DNA of 64,000 nucleotides from Cytobacillus firmus (lineage in GTDB: Bacteria; Bacillota; Bacilli; Bacillales; Cytobacillaceae): positions 1,512,001 to 1,576,000 of the forward strand of contig NZ_CP098323.1 of NCBI RefSeq assembly GCF_023657595.1, read 5' to 3'. Of the stretch, positions 25,575-35,655 are shown piece by piece (the first letter of the stretch is position 1; each line of letters starts with the position of its first letter). Position numbers and translations under genes: made by a program. The notes beneath the pieces are model-generated. The model saw only the letters and a list, made by a program, of their open reading frames with translations. It was not told where the DNA came from and did no database searches.

Positions 25575-27073
25575 TATGGGTTTTTGATCGGCAGAAAAAT
25601 ATCTACATGAGTACCTTTTGTTTCTTCGCTTGTAATAAATATTTCACCGCCAAAAGAATGCACAATGCGCCTGCAGACCACAAGCCCAAGCCCTGTACCC
25701 ATTTCCTTTGAAGTATAAAATGGATGAAATATTTGTTCTATTTTGTCTTCTGGAATGCCGGAGCCTGTATCCGCGATTTTAAGCTGACACCTGGATTGCA
25801 GTTTATTTAGCTTTATTGTTAGCTTTCCGCCGCCCTGCATGGATTCAAAAGCGTTTTTCGTTAAATTCAGGATTACCTGTTTCATCTGATCTTTCGTGCA
25901 ATCGACTATGACGGGTTCATCTGAAAAAACAGATTCAAAAGTGACATTGTGTAAATTAGCTTCAGAGAGTATTAAAGGTTCTAATTCCTTTATAACACTT
26001 CTCAAATCCATAGCTTCCATTTTTTGAGCAGTAGGTTTACCCAGAATTAAAAATTCACTGACAATCTCATTAATTCTGCTTATCTCATCATTTATGACCG
26101 AAAAATAATACTGGTCATGTGTATTCGTATATTTTTCACTCAATAGCTGTATAAGTCCTTTTATTCCTGTTAAAGGGTTCCTGATTTCATGGGCTGTGCT
26201 GGCAGCCAGGGTACCTACCAGTTCGAGTTTTTGCAGTTCATTTTCCTTTTTTTCCTTTTCAGCCTGTTTTTTTAGCCTTAAATATTTTATGAAGAGAAAT
26301 AAAATATGGATTATAATCGTTAAAACCAGGATTGCCCGAAAAGCATCCTTAATAATTTTCAGCATGTCTCTTGGCGGAAATTCAACTTTTACACTCCAGG
26401 GCAGCCTGTCAATTGGGATTGTAATGCTATTTTGACTGGAAAATGAGGAATCTCCATTCATATTGATGTCCATAATCGTTTTTCTTTTAGAATTAAGAAC
26501 GGAAAGCCGGGCATCAGGAGTGAGAAGCCTCATAATATTTTGTACGTAATCCACTCTCATATGAGCCACAATAATAGAGATTACATCTCCATCGTCATTC
26601 AGTACCGGCTTTCCTATCCCAACAACTGTTTGTCCATTTGTCAGTGTTTCAGGAGTATTGGAAATAACAATATCTTTTGTTGCCAATATCTCTTTAAGAA
26701 ATTTCTTCTCAGATAAATCAGAGTTTGCTAAGAATTGATTTGATCCTGTAAGAACCATTCCGCTGGGATCAAGAAGGTAAATTCCTCCATAACGGGGATC
26801 CATTTGATTGGCTTTTTGGAGCAGAGGCTCAAGCTTTTCGGAAGGTGTGTCAGCACTTCCAGCAGTCAGCGAAAGCATCTCAAGTGTGGTCACGGTCTCG
26901 GAAATAAACTGGTCCCAGCTTCTTTGGTGTATCGAGCCTATCCATTTTGCTTCTTCAAGTCTTTCCATATCATTTTGTTTAACAGAATCCATAAACAAAA
27001 AGATGCTGCCGGCTAAAGTGGGAATAATTACTGCGAATAAATAAAGCAGGAAGTTTCTGTTTCGATTATTCAT
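25574..27073 (-). CDS. kinD: KinD-like membrane sensor histidine kinase
   Basis: A 499-residue kinase. TM1 (about 9-27) and TM2 (about 245-262) flank an extracellular Cache-type sensor of about 215 residues (YGGIYLLDPSGMVLTGS, VVGIGKPVLNDDGDVISII). HisKA follows with phosphorylated His in AASTAHEIRNPLTGI, then a HATPase domain (NLTKNAFESM, ADTGSGIPED, GTGLGLVV). There is no cytoplasmic PAS domain, as in B. subtilis KinD, which feeds the Spo0F/Spo0A phosphorelay and affects biofilm matrix genes. Position near mhqR and clpE supports this. ATG 27073 follows TGGAG. Confidence 0.87.
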   Translation of the reverse strand: MNNRNRNFLLYLFAVIIPTLAGSIFLFMDSVKQNDMERLEEAKWIGSIHQRSWDQFISETVTTLEMLSLTAGSADTPSEKLEPLLQKANQMDPRYGGIYLLDPSGMVLTGSNQFLANSDLSEKKFLKEILATKDIVISNTPETLTNGQTVVGIGKPVLNDDGDVISIIVAHMRVDYVQNIMRLLTPDARLSVLNSKRKTIMDINMNGDSSFSSQNSITIPIDRLPWSVKVEFPPRDMLKIIKDAFRAILVLTIIIHILFLFIKYLRLKKQAEKEKKENELQKLELVGTLAASTAHEIRNPLTGIKGLIQLLSEKYTNTHDQYYFSVINDEISRINEIVSEFLILGKPTAQKMEAMDLRSVIKELEPLILSEANLHNVTFESVFSDEPVIVDCTKDQMKQVILNLTKNAFESMQGGGKLTIKLNKLQSRCQLKIADTGSGIPEDKIEQIFHPFYTSKEMGTGLGLVVCRRIVHSFGGEIFITSEETKGTHVDIFLPIKNP

Positions 27074-27204
27074 GAGGTTAACTCCAGATTAATTTGGTTA
27101 ATTTGTCCTTAGCTAACTGACATTAACAATATTATACCATTATGTGTTAAAAGAGGTTTAATTCTTTCATAGGAATGTTATTTTATATGTAAGGAGGGGT
27201 TTTG

Positions 27205-28788
27205 ATGAAATCGGAAGTGTTACTCACCATTTTAGCTACAAGTGATGTCCACGGACATGTTTATCCATATTTTTATGGAACGGATGAAAACGCTGAGCAT
27301 GGTCTGGGCAAACTTGCAGCGTTAATAAAGAGAGAAAAGGAACAATCTGAGATATCCATTCTTATTGATAATGGTGATTTGATCCAGGGAACTCCTCTTA
27401 CTTATTATTATTCCAGAAACCTGAAAAATCAAAAAAATCCTATGATCCAGATTTTAAATAAACTTGAATATGATGCAGCTGTTATCGGAAATCACGAATT
27501 TAACTATGGAAAGAGCACACTTGCAAGAGCGGTCAGTGAATCAAATTTTCCTTGGCTTTCAGCTAATATCTTATTCAATTCAACAAAAGAAACTTATTTC
27601 GGGCTTCCTTATAAAATAAAAACCTTTGCAAATGGTTTGAAAACTGCGGTAATAGGTGTCACGACCCAGAATATTCCAAATTGGGAGAAAAGGCAGCATA
27701 TTGAGCAGCTTTCATTTGAATCTGCGGTGGTCAGTTTAAAAAGGTGGGTTTCCTATATCCAGGAGGAAGAAAAGCCGGACTTGATTATCGTCTCATACCA
27801 TGGGGGCTTTGAGAAGGATATAAAAACAGGAGAACTGACGGAAGAACAAACAGGAGAAAACGAAGCATACAGAATCTGTACAGATGTCCCGGGTATTGAT
27901 GTTCTGATTACCGGGCATCAGCACCGTTTTATTGAAGGGGAGCAAGTGAATGGTGTATCTATTGTCCAGCCGGGATTTAATGGCCAGGCACTTGCAAAGG
28001 TTACAGTAAAATTCAGAAAAAAACACAATGATTGGCTGATTGATGAAAAAAAATCTTCCTTAATTTATCCCAATGGAATCATGCCTGATCATGAAATCCT
28101 TCAGCTTGCCGGGTATTATGAATCCAAAACCCAAAATTGGCTTGATACAGTTATAGGTGAAATTGAAGGAGACATGGTGATTGACGATATTTTCGAAGCG
28201 CTCCTTAAGGAGCATCCGCTGATTGAATTCATTAATAAAGTGCAAATGGAAGCTTCTGGTGCTGAAATTTCCTGTACGGCGCTGTTTCATGAGGGAGCAC
28301 CAGGTTTCAAATCTAAAGTAACGATGAGAGAAATTGTTTCTAATTATATATATCCCAATTCGCTATGCGTCCTAAGAATTTCCGGAAAGGACATTAAGGA
28401 TGCTTTAGAGCGGTCAGCATCTTATTTTGAATTGAACAGTGATGGGGAAATTATAGTGAATCCTGAATTTTCATATCCGAAGCCACAGCATTATAATTAC
28501 GACATGTGGGAAGGAATTGAATATAAATTAGATGTTTCACGCCCAAAGGGCAGCCGGATCACCGAGCTTCTTTATAAGGGACATCCTATCAGGGAGGATG
28601 GCGAGTACCATGCAGTAATGAACAATTACCGGGCTGCAGGAGGCGGGGGATATTATATGTTTAAGGACAAACCCGTAGAAAAAGAAATATTAACCGATAT
28701 GACTGAATTGATTGCCGGCTATTTTTCTGAAAAGGGAAAGGTAATCCCGACACTGAACTGCAATTGGGAGGTTTCAGCCGGCAAATGA
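27205..28788 (+). CDS. 5'-nucleotidase/cyclic phosphodiesterase family metallophosphoesterase
   Basis: A 527-residue two-domain protein. The N-terminal metallophosphatase domain has LATSDVHGH, DNGDLIQGTP, IGNHEFNYG, SYHGG and ITGHQHR motifs that hold two metal ions. The C-terminal 5'-nucleotidase domain has LCVLRISGKDIKDALE and NNYRAAGGGGY. Relatives (UshA, YfkN, CpdB) are exported, but this protein has no signal peptide, which suggests a cytoplasmic nucleotide hydrolase. ATG 27205 follows AAGGAGGGG; the preceding codon TTG 27202 is also possible. It is a monocistronic gene between kinD and mhqR. Confidence 0.85.
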   Translation: MKSEVLLTILATSDVHGHVYPYFYGTDENAEHGLGKLAALIKREKEQSEISILIDNGDLIQGTPLTYYYSRNLKNQKNPMIQILNKLEYDAAVIGNHEFNYGKSTLARAVSESNFPWLSANILFNSTKETYFGLPYKIKTFANGLKTAVIGVTTQNIPNWEKRQHIEQLSFESAVVSLKRWVSYIQEEEKPDLIIVSYHGGFEKDIKTGELTEEQTGENEAYRICTDVPGIDVLITGHQHRFIEGEQVNGVSIVQPGFNGQALAKVTVKFRKKHNDWLIDEKKSSLIYPNGIMPDHEILQLAGYYESKTQNWLDTVIGEIEGDMVIDDIFEALLKEHPLIEFINKVQMEASGAEISCTALFHEGAPGFKSKVTMREIVSNYIYPNSLCVLRISGKDIKDALERSASYFELNSDGEIIVNPEFSYPKPQHYNYDMWEGIEYKLDVSRPKGSRITELLYKGHPIREDGEYHAVMNNYRAAGGGGYYMFKDKPVEKEILTDMTELIAGYFSEKGKVIPTLNCNWEVSAGK

Positions 28789-28888
28789 TCTGATTTGTTA
28801 AATTGACAGCTTTCTTACTGTTTTCTATAATGATTGAGAATTGATTGATGTAAACGCTACTCAATAAATGGTAAAGGGATTGGATAAA

Positions 28889-29344
28889 ATGGGTTCTGAA
28901 CAAATTGACCAATCGTTGAAATTATTTATCGTCCTGTCCAGGGCATACCGGGCTATAAATGAAAATGTAAATAAACGAATACAAACTTACGGAGTAAACC
29001 CAACTGAATTTGCAGTTTTGGAGCTTCTGTATCATAAAGGTGACCAGCCTCTGCAGCAGATAGGCGGGAAAATACTATTGGCCAGCGGAAGCATCACATA
29101 TGTAGTGGACAAGCTTGAGCAGAAAGGTCTGTTAAAAAGGGTCGCATGCCCGACGGACAGAAGAGTTACCTTTGCGCAAATTACAGATGAGGGAAAAGCA
29201 TTTATTGAAAATATTTTTCCTGACCATGAAAAACATATACATTCACTTATGAACGAGCTGACTTCAGAAGAAAAAGCTGCAGCCATTGGTCTATTAAAGA
29301 AGCTTGGACTATCAATTTCCCATGACAAAAATGGGGGGAATTAA
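28889..29344 (+). CDS. mhqR: MarR-family regulator, MhqR type
   Basis: A 151-residue MarR winged-helix protein. It closely follows my memory of B. subtilis MhqR (YkvE), including LKLFIVLSRAYRAINE, NPTEFAVLELLYHKG, LLASGSITYVVDKLEQKGL and CPTDRRVTFAQITDEG. MhqR represses quinone- and azo-resistance dioxygenases/reductases. None of those targets is in this window. I start at ATG 28889 to match that family start; an in-frame ATG at 28868 adds seven residues. A terminator follows directly. Confidence 0.85.
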   Translation: MGSEQIDQSLKLFIVLSRAYRAINENVNKRIQTYGVNPTEFAVLELLYHKGDQPLQQIGGKILLASGSITYVVDKLEQKGLLKRVACPTDRRVTFAQITDEGKAFIENIFPDHEKHIHSLMNELTSEEKAAAIGLLKKLGLSISHDKNGGN

Positions 29345-29345
29345 T

Positions 29346-29374
29346 CAAAACAGCCTTGATTGGCTGTTTTTTAT
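29346..29374 (+). terminator. terminator after mhqR
   Basis: AAAACAGCC/GGCTGTTTT and a T-run. Confidence 0.9.
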
Positions 29375-29481
29375 TTTGTGAAAGATAAGATATATTTAGG
29401 GAAGGAATTATCCAAATATTGTCGAAATAGTTTAGTGGTTTGTTTATAAATCGATATACATATACACGAGGGGGCAGTAAT

Positions 29482-31176
29482 GTGAGATTTGAAGACTATA
29501 CATATGTTCGTCCGAATCTTGAGAAAATAAAGGGGCAATTTGAAGCAGCGCTTGAAAAGTTCGAAGATGCAGCTTCTGCAGAACATCAAAATCAGGCTAT
29601 GAAAGAAATTAATGATATTCGCAATGATGTCGGTACCATGTTCAACCTATGCTATATCCGGCATTCAGTAGATACAAATGATGAATTTTACAAGGCAGAA
29701 CAGGATTATATGGATGAGATTCAGCCTGAAGTAGAAGGGTTTGTTACAAAGTATTATCAGGCTTTGGTTGATTCCAGGTTCAGGGCAGAGCTTGAAGAGC
29801 GCTGGGGGAATCAGCTGTTTGCACTTGCAGAAGCCCAATTGAAGGTGTTCTCGCCAGAGATTGTTCCGCTTTTGCAAAAAGAAAATAAGCTTTCTTCTGA
29901 ATATACGAAATTGATTGCTTCAGCCAAGATTGATTTTGAAGGTGAAGAACGCACACTTGCCCAATTGGAGCCATTCACACAATCTACAGATCGTGAAATG
30001 CGTAAAAAAGCAAGTGAGGCCCGCTTTGGTTTTCTAGCTGAAAATGAAGATGAACTTGACCGTATATATGATGAGCTTGTCAGTGTTAGAACAGAGATCG
30101 CCCATAAACTAGGATACAAGAATTTCGTTGAACTGGCGTACTTCCGCATGTACCGGACAGATTATAACGCGGAAATGGTTGCAAATTTCCGTAAGCAGGT
30201 GAAGGATTTCATCGTTCCAATCGCCACAAGGCTTAAGGAAAGGCAAAGAGAGCGCATTGGCGTTGATAAGCTCAAATTTTACGATGAAGGATTTGAATTT
30301 AAAACGGGTAATGCCGTACCAAAAGGAGATCCTGACTGGATTATTGAAAATGGCCAAAAAATGTATGATGAGTTATCCGGTGAAACAAGTGAATTTTTCT
30401 CGTACATGAGAGAAAATAATCTTATGGATCTGGTGGCCAAAAAGGGAAAAGCAGGGGGCGGCTATTGCACTTACATTGAAAACTATAAATCCCCATTCAT
30501 TTTCTCTAATTTTAATGGGACTTCAGGAGATATTGATGTTCTTACCCATGAAGCAGGACATGCATTCCAGGTCTATTCAAGCAGTCACTTTGAAATACCT
30601 GAATATAACTGGCCAACCTATGAAGCAGCTGAAATTCATTCCATGAGCATGGAATTTTTCACTTGGCCCTGGATGGAAGGCTTCTTTAAAGAGGATACGG
30701 AAAAATACAAGTTTTCACACTTGAGCGGGGGACTTCTTTTCCTGCCTTATGGCGTATCAGTTGATGAATTCCAGCATTGGGTGTATGAAAATCCGGAAGC
30801 AGCACCTCAGGAAAGAAAAAAGGCTTGGAGAGAGATTGAGAAGAAATACTTGCCTCATAAAGATTATGATGGCAACGAGTATTTAGAGAATGGAGGATTC
30901 TGGCAGCGCCAAGGTCATATTTACAATTCACCCTTCTATTATATTGATTATACATTGGCCCAAATCTGTGCATTCCAATTCTGGAAAAGATCCAGGGAGA
31001 ATCAGGAAGAGGCTTGGAAGGATTATTTAAAACTATGCCAGCTTGGCGGCAGCAAGCCTTTCACTGGACTTGTTAAAGAAGCTGGATTGATTTCTCCTTT
31101 TGAAGAGGGTTGTGTCGAGTCAGTTATCGGGGAAATTGAGAATTGGCTGAATTCAGTGAATGATAAAGGTTTATAA
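29482..31176 (+). CDS. M3-family oligoendopeptidase
   Basis: A 564-residue zinc peptidase. The HExxH motif is in VLTHEAGHAFQVY, with the downstream glutamate in YEAAEIHSMSMEF, and the family C-terminal tyrosine/histidine region is GHIYNSPFYYIDYTLAQ. M3 enzymes (PepF/oligoendopeptidase F type) degrade short peptides in the cytoplasm. I start at GTG 29482, seven bases after GAGGGGG; the open frame from 29440 has no site. It is a single gene, convergent with clpE. Confidence 0.93.
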   Translation: MRFEDYTYVRPNLEKIKGQFEAALEKFEDAASAEHQNQAMKEINDIRNDVGTMFNLCYIRHSVDTNDEFYKAEQDYMDEIQPEVEGFVTKYYQALVDSRFRAELEERWGNQLFALAEAQLKVFSPEIVPLLQKENKLSSEYTKLIASAKIDFEGEERTLAQLEPFTQSTDREMRKKASEARFGFLAENEDELDRIYDELVSVRTEIAHKLGYKNFVELAYFRMYRTDYNAEMVANFRKQVKDFIVPIATRLKERQRERIGVDKLKFYDEGFEFKTGNAVPKGDPDWIIENGQKMYDELSGETSEFFSYMRENNLMDLVAKKGKAGGGYCTYIENYKSPFIFSNFNGTSGDIDVLTHEAGHAFQVYSSSHFEIPEYNWPTYEAAEIHSMSMEFFTWPWMEGFFKEDTEKYKFSHLSGGLLFLPYGVSVDEFQHWVYENPEAAPQERKKAWREIEKKYLPHKDYDGNEYLENGGFWQRQGHIYNSPFYYIDYTLAQICAFQFWKRSRENQEEAWKDYLKLCQLGGSKPFTGLVKEAGLISPFEEGCVESVIGEIENWLNSVNDKGL

Positions 31177-31179
31177 AAT

Positions 31180-31216
31180 AAAAAAGAGAGCCGGTTATGA
31201 ACTCCGGCTCTTTTCC
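31180..31216. terminator. bidirectional terminator between the M3 peptidase and clpE
   Basis: GAGCCGG/CCGGCTC (31188-31194 with 31204-31210), flanked by AAAAAAGA and TTTT. Confidence 0.9.
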
Positions 31217-31222
31217 ATCCTA

Positions 31223-33376
31223 TTAGCGCAGTGGTTTAATGACAATTAAGCCGTTTTCCAGCTCAGCCTGTAAATGGCTATTCCCTCCATTGTTGATGAT
31301 GAAATCTGCAATTTTGTCTTCCAGCTCATCCTGGATGATTCTTCTTAATGGCCTTGCGCCAAAAGCAGGGTGGTATCCGTCTTCTGCTAATTTTTCCTTA
31401 ACTTCCTGGCTAATAGTCAATTCAAGCTCCTGATCATTTAATGTTTCCTGCAACTCATTGAGCATTAAGTCAACAATTTTTAGTAAATGCTCTTTTTCCA
31501 GAGCTTTAAATTCAATAATGCTATCAAATCGGTTCAGAAATTCCGGCTTAAAAAAGCTGCCGAGCGAGTCCAGAATATTGGATTCTTTGACGGCATCTGC
31601 TGCACCAAATCCAACATGGACTTCTTTTTGTCCAACTCCTGCGTTGCTTGTCATGATAATGACTGTATCCTTAAAACTGACAGTGCGGCCCTGGCTATCT
31701 GTCAGGCGTCCATCTTCCAGTATTTGAAGGAACATGTGCTGTACATCTGGATGTGCTTTTTCAATCTCATCAAGCAGAATAATGCTGTAAGGATTTCTGC
31801 GCACCTTTTCAGTAAGCTGTCCTGCTTCTTCATGACCTACATATCCCGGAGGAGAGCCGATAATTTTAGACACGCTGTGCTTTTCCATATATTCACTCAT
31901 ATCAAGCCTGATCATGCTGTCTTTTGAGCCGAACAGCTCCTCCGCAAGTGTTTTGGTTAATTCAGTCTTCCCGACACCTGTTGGCCCGACAAATAGGAAA
32001 GATCCAATTGGGCGGTGCTTGGATTTAAGTCCCGCACGGCTTCTGCGGATGGCTTTTGCAACTTTTTGTACGGCTTCTCGCTGTCCAATTACTTTTTGTG
32101 CAAGATTTTCCTCTAGGTTTTGCATCTTCTCCTGTTCATTTTCAGCTAATTTGCCGACGGGAATCCCTGTTTTTTTCTCAATAATCTCCTGAATAAGGCT
32201 TGTTTCGATAACTGGCCTTTTACTCTTGTTTTCTCCATTTAATGCCTGCTGGAGTTTTATTTCCTCTTCACGGAGTTTTGCAGCCTCTTCATATTTTTCT
32301 TCTTTTAAGACAATTTCTTTCTGCCTGCTGATCTCTTTCAGCTGTTTTTCAATATCTTCTGCCGGTATATATCCTGACTGAAGATTCATTTTTGAACCTG
32401 CTTCATCCATTAGATCAATAGCTTTGTCAGGAAGGAACCTGTCCTGAATATAGCGGCTTGACAGCTGCACACACGCTCTTATAGCATCTTCTGTAAAAGA
32501 AACTTCGTGATAGTCTTCATATTTTTGTTTCAGCCCCATTAAGATGTCAACTGCCTCATCAGCAGCCGGCTCATTTACTTGTACAGGCTGGAATCTGCGC
32601 TCAAGCGCCGGATCCTTTTCAATCTGGCGGTATTCTTTCAATGTGGTGGCTCCGACTACTTGCAGCTCACCCCGTGCAAGTGCAGGCTTTAGTATATTGC
32701 CGGCATCCATCGACCCTTCAGCTGATCCTGCACCGACAAGCAAATGAATTTCATCTATAAAGAGAATAATGTTCTTCCGGGTTTGAAGCTCTGAGATCAA
32801 CTGCTTCATGCGTTCCTCAAATTGGCCGCGAATGCCTGTATTTGCAACCAGGGATGCCACATCAAGCAAATAGACTTCTTTATTTTGAAGTTTCTTTGGG
32901 GCACGCCCCTCGGCAATATTAATCGCCAGCCCTTCGGCAATAGCTGTTTTACCCACTCCTGGCTCACCTATTAAGACAGGATTATTTTTGCTTCTTCTAT
33001 TTAATATTTCTGTCACACGATTTATTTCTTTGTCCCGTCCGATGACCGGGTCAATTAAACCAGCTTTTGCAAACTGTGTAAGATTTCGTCCGAATTGATC
33101 AATAAATCCGCCGTTGCCCTGATTGTGTCCCGGCGCTTCTTTTAGAGGCTGGTAGTTTTCATTTCCTTGAGAGGATGCCATCTTTTTAAAGAAATCCTCT
33201 AAAGGCGTTTGGCCAAAACCTGAAAAGCCGCTCAAAGCAGGCCCAAAGGAAGTAAGGCTTTTTTGCTTTTCAGTTTGATAACAGCTTTGGCAAAGGTTAA
33301 GGTTTCGTTCATTTCCATTCACTTTCAATCTTAATTGTACGTTTGCTTCTTTTAATTGACATTTTTGACAAAGCAT
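31223..33376 (-). CDS. clpE: ATP-dependent Clp protease ATPase subunit ClpE
   Basis: A 717-residue class III Clp ATPase. It opens with the ClpE-specific four-cysteine zinc finger (MLCQKCQ and LCQSC). Two AAA+ modules follow, with Walker A motifs GEPGVGKTA and GPTGVGKTE, separated by a UVR-like coil ([19 protein letters not shown]). The C-terminal D2-small domain ends near LIVIKPLR. ClpE unfolds substrates for ClpP during heat stress. ATG 33376 follows GGAGG; the open frame to 33541 runs through the promoter and operators and is not used. Two CtsR boxes upstream imply control by CtsR. Confidence 0.95.
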   Translation of the reverse strand: MLCQKCQLKEANVQLRLKVNGNERNLNLCQSCYQTEKQKSLTSFGPALSGFSGFGQTPLEDFFKKMASSQGNENYQPLKEAPGHNQGNGGFIDQFGRNLTQFAKAGLIDPVIGRDKEINRVTEILNRRSKNNPVLIGEPGVGKTAIAEGLAINIAEGRAPKKLQNKEVYLLDVASLVANTGIRGQFEERMKQLISELQTRKNIILFIDEIHLLVGAGSAEGSMDAGNILKPALARGELQVVGATTLKEYRQIEKDPALERRFQPVQVNEPAADEAVDILMGLKQKYEDYHEVSFTEDAIRACVQLSSRYIQDRFLPDKAIDLMDEAGSKMNLQSGYIPAEDIEKQLKEISRQKEIVLKEEKYEEAAKLREEEIKLQQALNGENKSKRPVIETSLIQEIIEKKTGIPVGKLAENEQEKMQNLEENLAQKVIGQREAVQKVAKAIRRSRAGLKSKHRPIGSFLFVGPTGVGKTELTKTLAEELFGSKDSMIRLDMSEYMEKHSVSKIIGSPPGYVGHEEAGQLTEKVRRNPYSIILLDEIEKAHPDVQHMFLQILEDGRLTDSQGRTVSFKDTVIIMTSNAGVGQKEVHVGFGAADAVKESNILDSLGSFFKPEFLNRFDSIIEFKALEKEHLLKIVDLMLNELQETLNDQELELTISQEVKEKLAEDGYHPAFGARPLRRIIQDELEDKIADFIINNGGNSHLQAELENGLIVIKPLR

Positions 33377-33409
33377 TCTGCATACCTCCATTAATAAATT
33401 TGGTCTGAC

Positions 33410-33426
33410 TTTGACTATATTTGACC
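33410..33426 (-). promoter_or_regulatory. CtsR operator 1 (clpE)
   Basis: The minus strand reads GGTCAAA-TAT-AGTCAAA, the heptad direct repeat recognised by CtsR, with one deviation in the second half. Confidence 0.88.
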
Positions 33427-33437
33427 TTATAACAACA

Positions 33438-33465
33438 TTATAATTTGACCTTCTTTGACTTTCAA
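33438..33465 (-). promoter_or_regulatory. clpE sigma-A promoter with CtsR operator 2 upstream of and over it
   Basis: The minus strand has TTGAAA (33465-33460), a 16-bp spacer and TATAAT (33443-33438). A second CtsR box, AGTCAAA-GAA-GGTCAAA (33460-33444), fills the spacer. Confidence 0.8.
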
Positions 33466-33574
33466 GTGGTTTGTTTTGGGATTTATATCCAATATGCAGT
33501 TTATCTTTAATGCAAAAAAAGCTCGTCTTTGTTTGTACCACCCTACATATATTGGAAAGGAAGGAGGAGATTAA

Positions 33575-34633
33575 GTGAAGACGAATTGGGGGGCAGCTTT
33601 CCAGATCGCTGCCGTTTATGTGGGAACCGTGGTGGGAGCGGGCTTTGCCACTGGCAGGGAGATTGTAGAGTTTTTTTCCCGATTTGGTTTTATCGGTTTA
33701 ATTGGGATACTGATGAGCGGTTATATCTTTATTTTTCTCGGCTCCAAATTAATGAGAATCTCTGCACGTATAAAGGCAGCATCCTATCAGGAATTAAATG
33801 AATATTTATTTGGAAGATTTTTCGGGTCTGCCATTAATATATTGATGCTGTTTATGCTCCTTGGCGTATGCGCAGTTATGCTGTCAGGTGCAGGAGCCGT
33901 GTTTGAGGAACAGATTGGCATCAGCAAGACTGCAGGATTGTTCGTAACGATAGGGTTAACAATCATTACAATGATAGTGGGTATCCGCGGATTATTTGCT
34001 GTTAATACATTTGTTGTTCCGATGATGATTGCATTTAGCTTTATTTTATTGTTTATAAGCATGAAGCTTCCTGATTTTGCAGAACAGGTTCTGTATATAC
34101 CCTATGCCGAAGATGGATGGAAGGCGGTTGTGGCTCCGTTTTCTTATACTGCCCTGAATTTAACATTGGCGCAGGCAGTCCTGGTGCCTGTGGCTTCTGA
34201 AATAAATGATGACCGGACAATTAAATGGGGAGGGTATCTTGGGGGAGCTGCGCTGACACTCATCCTGCTTTCCAGCCATTTAACACTGATGATGCTGCCG
34301 AATCTGGAAGCATATGATATCCCGATGGCCGCTATTGTAAAGACATTGGCATCATCGTTCTATTGGATTTTTGTGTTTGTCATCTATGGGGAGATTTTCA
34401 CATCTGTTATTGGGAATGTGTTTGGCATTGAGAGACAGGTGAAAAAACACTTTTCCGTACCAAGTATTATTATTGTGGGCTTTATCTTTGTCGTTTGTTA
34501 CTTTATCAGTTTAATCAATTACGGGACATTGCTATCCTACTTATATCCGCTATTTGGATATGTAAGTCTGACCTTTATTATTCTTCTTTGGATGAAGCCG
34601 TTTGATGATGACAGCAAGGGGAAAAAAGCCTGA
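33575..34633 (+). CDS. ykvI: YkvI-type multi-pass membrane protein
   Basis: A 352-residue protein with about ten membrane segments and the N-terminal motif [20 protein letters not shown], as in the YkvI family, a distant branch of the LeuT/APC-fold transporters. Substrate and role are unknown. GTG 33575 follows AAGGAGGAG. It is divergent from clpE across the CtsR region, as in the clpE-ykvI order I recall for B. subtilis, so readout of clpE regulation onto this gene is possible. Confidence 0.8.
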   Translation: MKTNWGAAFQIAAVYVGTVVGAGFATGREIVEFFSRFGFIGLIGILMSGYIFIFLGSKLMRISARIKAASYQELNEYLFGRFFGSAINILMLFMLLGVCAVMLSGAGAVFEEQIGISKTAGLFVTIGLTIITMIVGIRGLFAVNTFVVPMMIAFSFILLFISMKLPDFAEQVLYIPYAEDGWKAVVAPFSYTALNLTLAQAVLVPVASEINDDRTIKWGGYLGGAALTLILLSSHLTLMMLPNLEAYDIPMAAIVKTLASSFYWIFVFVIYGEIFTSVIGNVFGIERQVKKHFSVPSIIIVGFIFVVCYFISLINYGTLLSYLYPLFGYVSLTFIILLWMKPFDDDSKGKKA

Positions 34634-34640
34634 AAAAAGA

Positions 34641-34672
34641 AAAGAGATCCTTTTCAATGGATCTCTTTCGAT
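34641..34672. terminator. bidirectional terminator between ykvI and the lipoprotein gene
   Basis: AAAGAGATCC/GGATCTCTTT with an 8-nt loop. Confidence 0.88.
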
Positions 34673-34677
34673 TTATA

Positions 34678-35361
34678 TTATTCTTGCGGCTTCTCTTTCA
34701 TAATGGTTTTCGCCATCTGAAGGAAAGCATCTTCATGGTCAGCGTCTTCTTTATTGAATATGGTGAGCTTAAGTGAAAGGTTATCATTTTTCATAAGATA
34801 GGCAGAAACCTTCTCACCGTTTCCTTCTGCCTTCATTACAGAAGCATTTTTGTAAAAATCATCTGAAGGAGCTTTGGATGTTTGTACGTTTTCGCTGACA
34901 GCTTCAAGCTGTGCTTTTGTGTTTTCTTCAATCATATCCCAATCTGCATCACTCGGAAGGAGTTCAATCCGCATGAATATCTGATCATTTTCCGAGAGGT
35001 ACAATACATCCTTATTTGGTTCCTCGGCAGTTAACTCATATTCCGGGAGAACATAAATCGAATAATTCTGATTATCACTATGTTTCAGGAAGGCTGTGTC
35101 TTCCTTCGTTTCACCCTTAACTGTATAAGTCATATTCTGCTCAAGGATCCTTATTACACTATTTCCTTCTCCATCTGTGCCATCTTCTGAAGATTCTTCT
35201 TCTTCACTTTGTTCTTGTCCATCCTGTCCTTCCGAACCTGTTTCTTCTTCATTTTGCCCAGATCCTGCTCCATTGCCAGAATCATCCTGAGCTGTTCCGC
35301 AACCTGCCAGGATAGCAGCTGCAACTCCCAGCATTAGCATAAATTTCGCCAAAATTTTCAT
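34678..35361 (-). CDS. lipoprotein with acidic linker, function unknown
   Basis: A 227-residue protein with a lipoprotein signal peptide (ILAGC, lipidated Cys near residue 21). A low-complexity Gly/Glu/Ser/Asp linker of about 45 residues follows, then a globular domain of about 150 residues (ENMTYTVKGETKE-like start, LSLKLTIFNKEDADHEDAF near the end). The linker probably spaces the domain from the membrane through the cell wall. I do not recognise the domain. ATG 35361 has a GGAGGATGGAACAAG leader. It is a single gene, convergent with ykvI. Confidence 0.75.
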   Translation of the reverse strand: MKILAKFMLMLGVAAAILAGCGTAQDDSGNGAGSGQNEEETGSEGQDGQEQSEEEESSEDGTDGEGNSVIRILEQNMTYTVKGETKEDTAFLKHSDNQNYSIYVLPEYELTAEEPNKDVLYLSENDQIFMRIELLPSDADWDMIEENTKAQLEAVSENVQTSKAPSDDFYKNASVMKAEGNGEKVSAYLMKNDNLSLKLTIFNKEDADHEDAFLQMAKTIMKEKPQE

Positions 35362-35534
35362 CTTGTTCCATCCTCCCGTTGTCTGTCAGCGTCTTTGCAT
35401 TATTAGACGTACTTAAAATAAAAGAGTTACATATAAATTCCTATTTACTTGTACATTACCATTTATGTAAAACATCGACAACACTCAACAAGAATTGAAA
35501 AAAGACTGTTTGCTTTTTGTGTATTATTTGCTTA

Positions 35535-35566
35535 GTTGATTAGAGGGGAAATCAACGGACAACATT
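35535..35566. repeat. short copy of a second intergenic repeat (GTTGATT...AATCAACGGACAACATT)
   Basis: GTTGATT at 35535 pairs with AATCAAC seven to nine bases later and is followed by GGACAACATT. The same outer parts frame a 96-bp copy at 57521-57616, so this one lacks the interior. The remaining interval 35362-35655 holds the lipoprotein promoter and the terminator at 35600. Confidence 0.65.
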
Positions 35567-35599
35567 ATAGGTCAATAACATCAATCTATAAGAAAAGAG

Positions 35600-35633
35600 C
35601 ATAAAAAAAGACAATTCATGAAGAATTGTCTGA
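35600..35633 (-). terminator. terminator of the CPBP protease gene
   Basis: AGACAATTC/GAATTGTCT, with a run of A on the left that reads as a T-run on the minus strand. Confidence 0.85.
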
Positions 35634-35655
35634 TCATTTCTGCTTCCGTGGAATT

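Noticed and set aside
29420-29426. TGTCGAA (0A-box match) before the M3 peptidase gene
   Set aside because: A single 7-mer in AT-rich DNA with no sporulation link to this gene.
31239-32747. Plus-strand open frames opposite clpE
   Set aside because: Antisense to a highly conserved Clp ATPase; composition follows the clpE codons.
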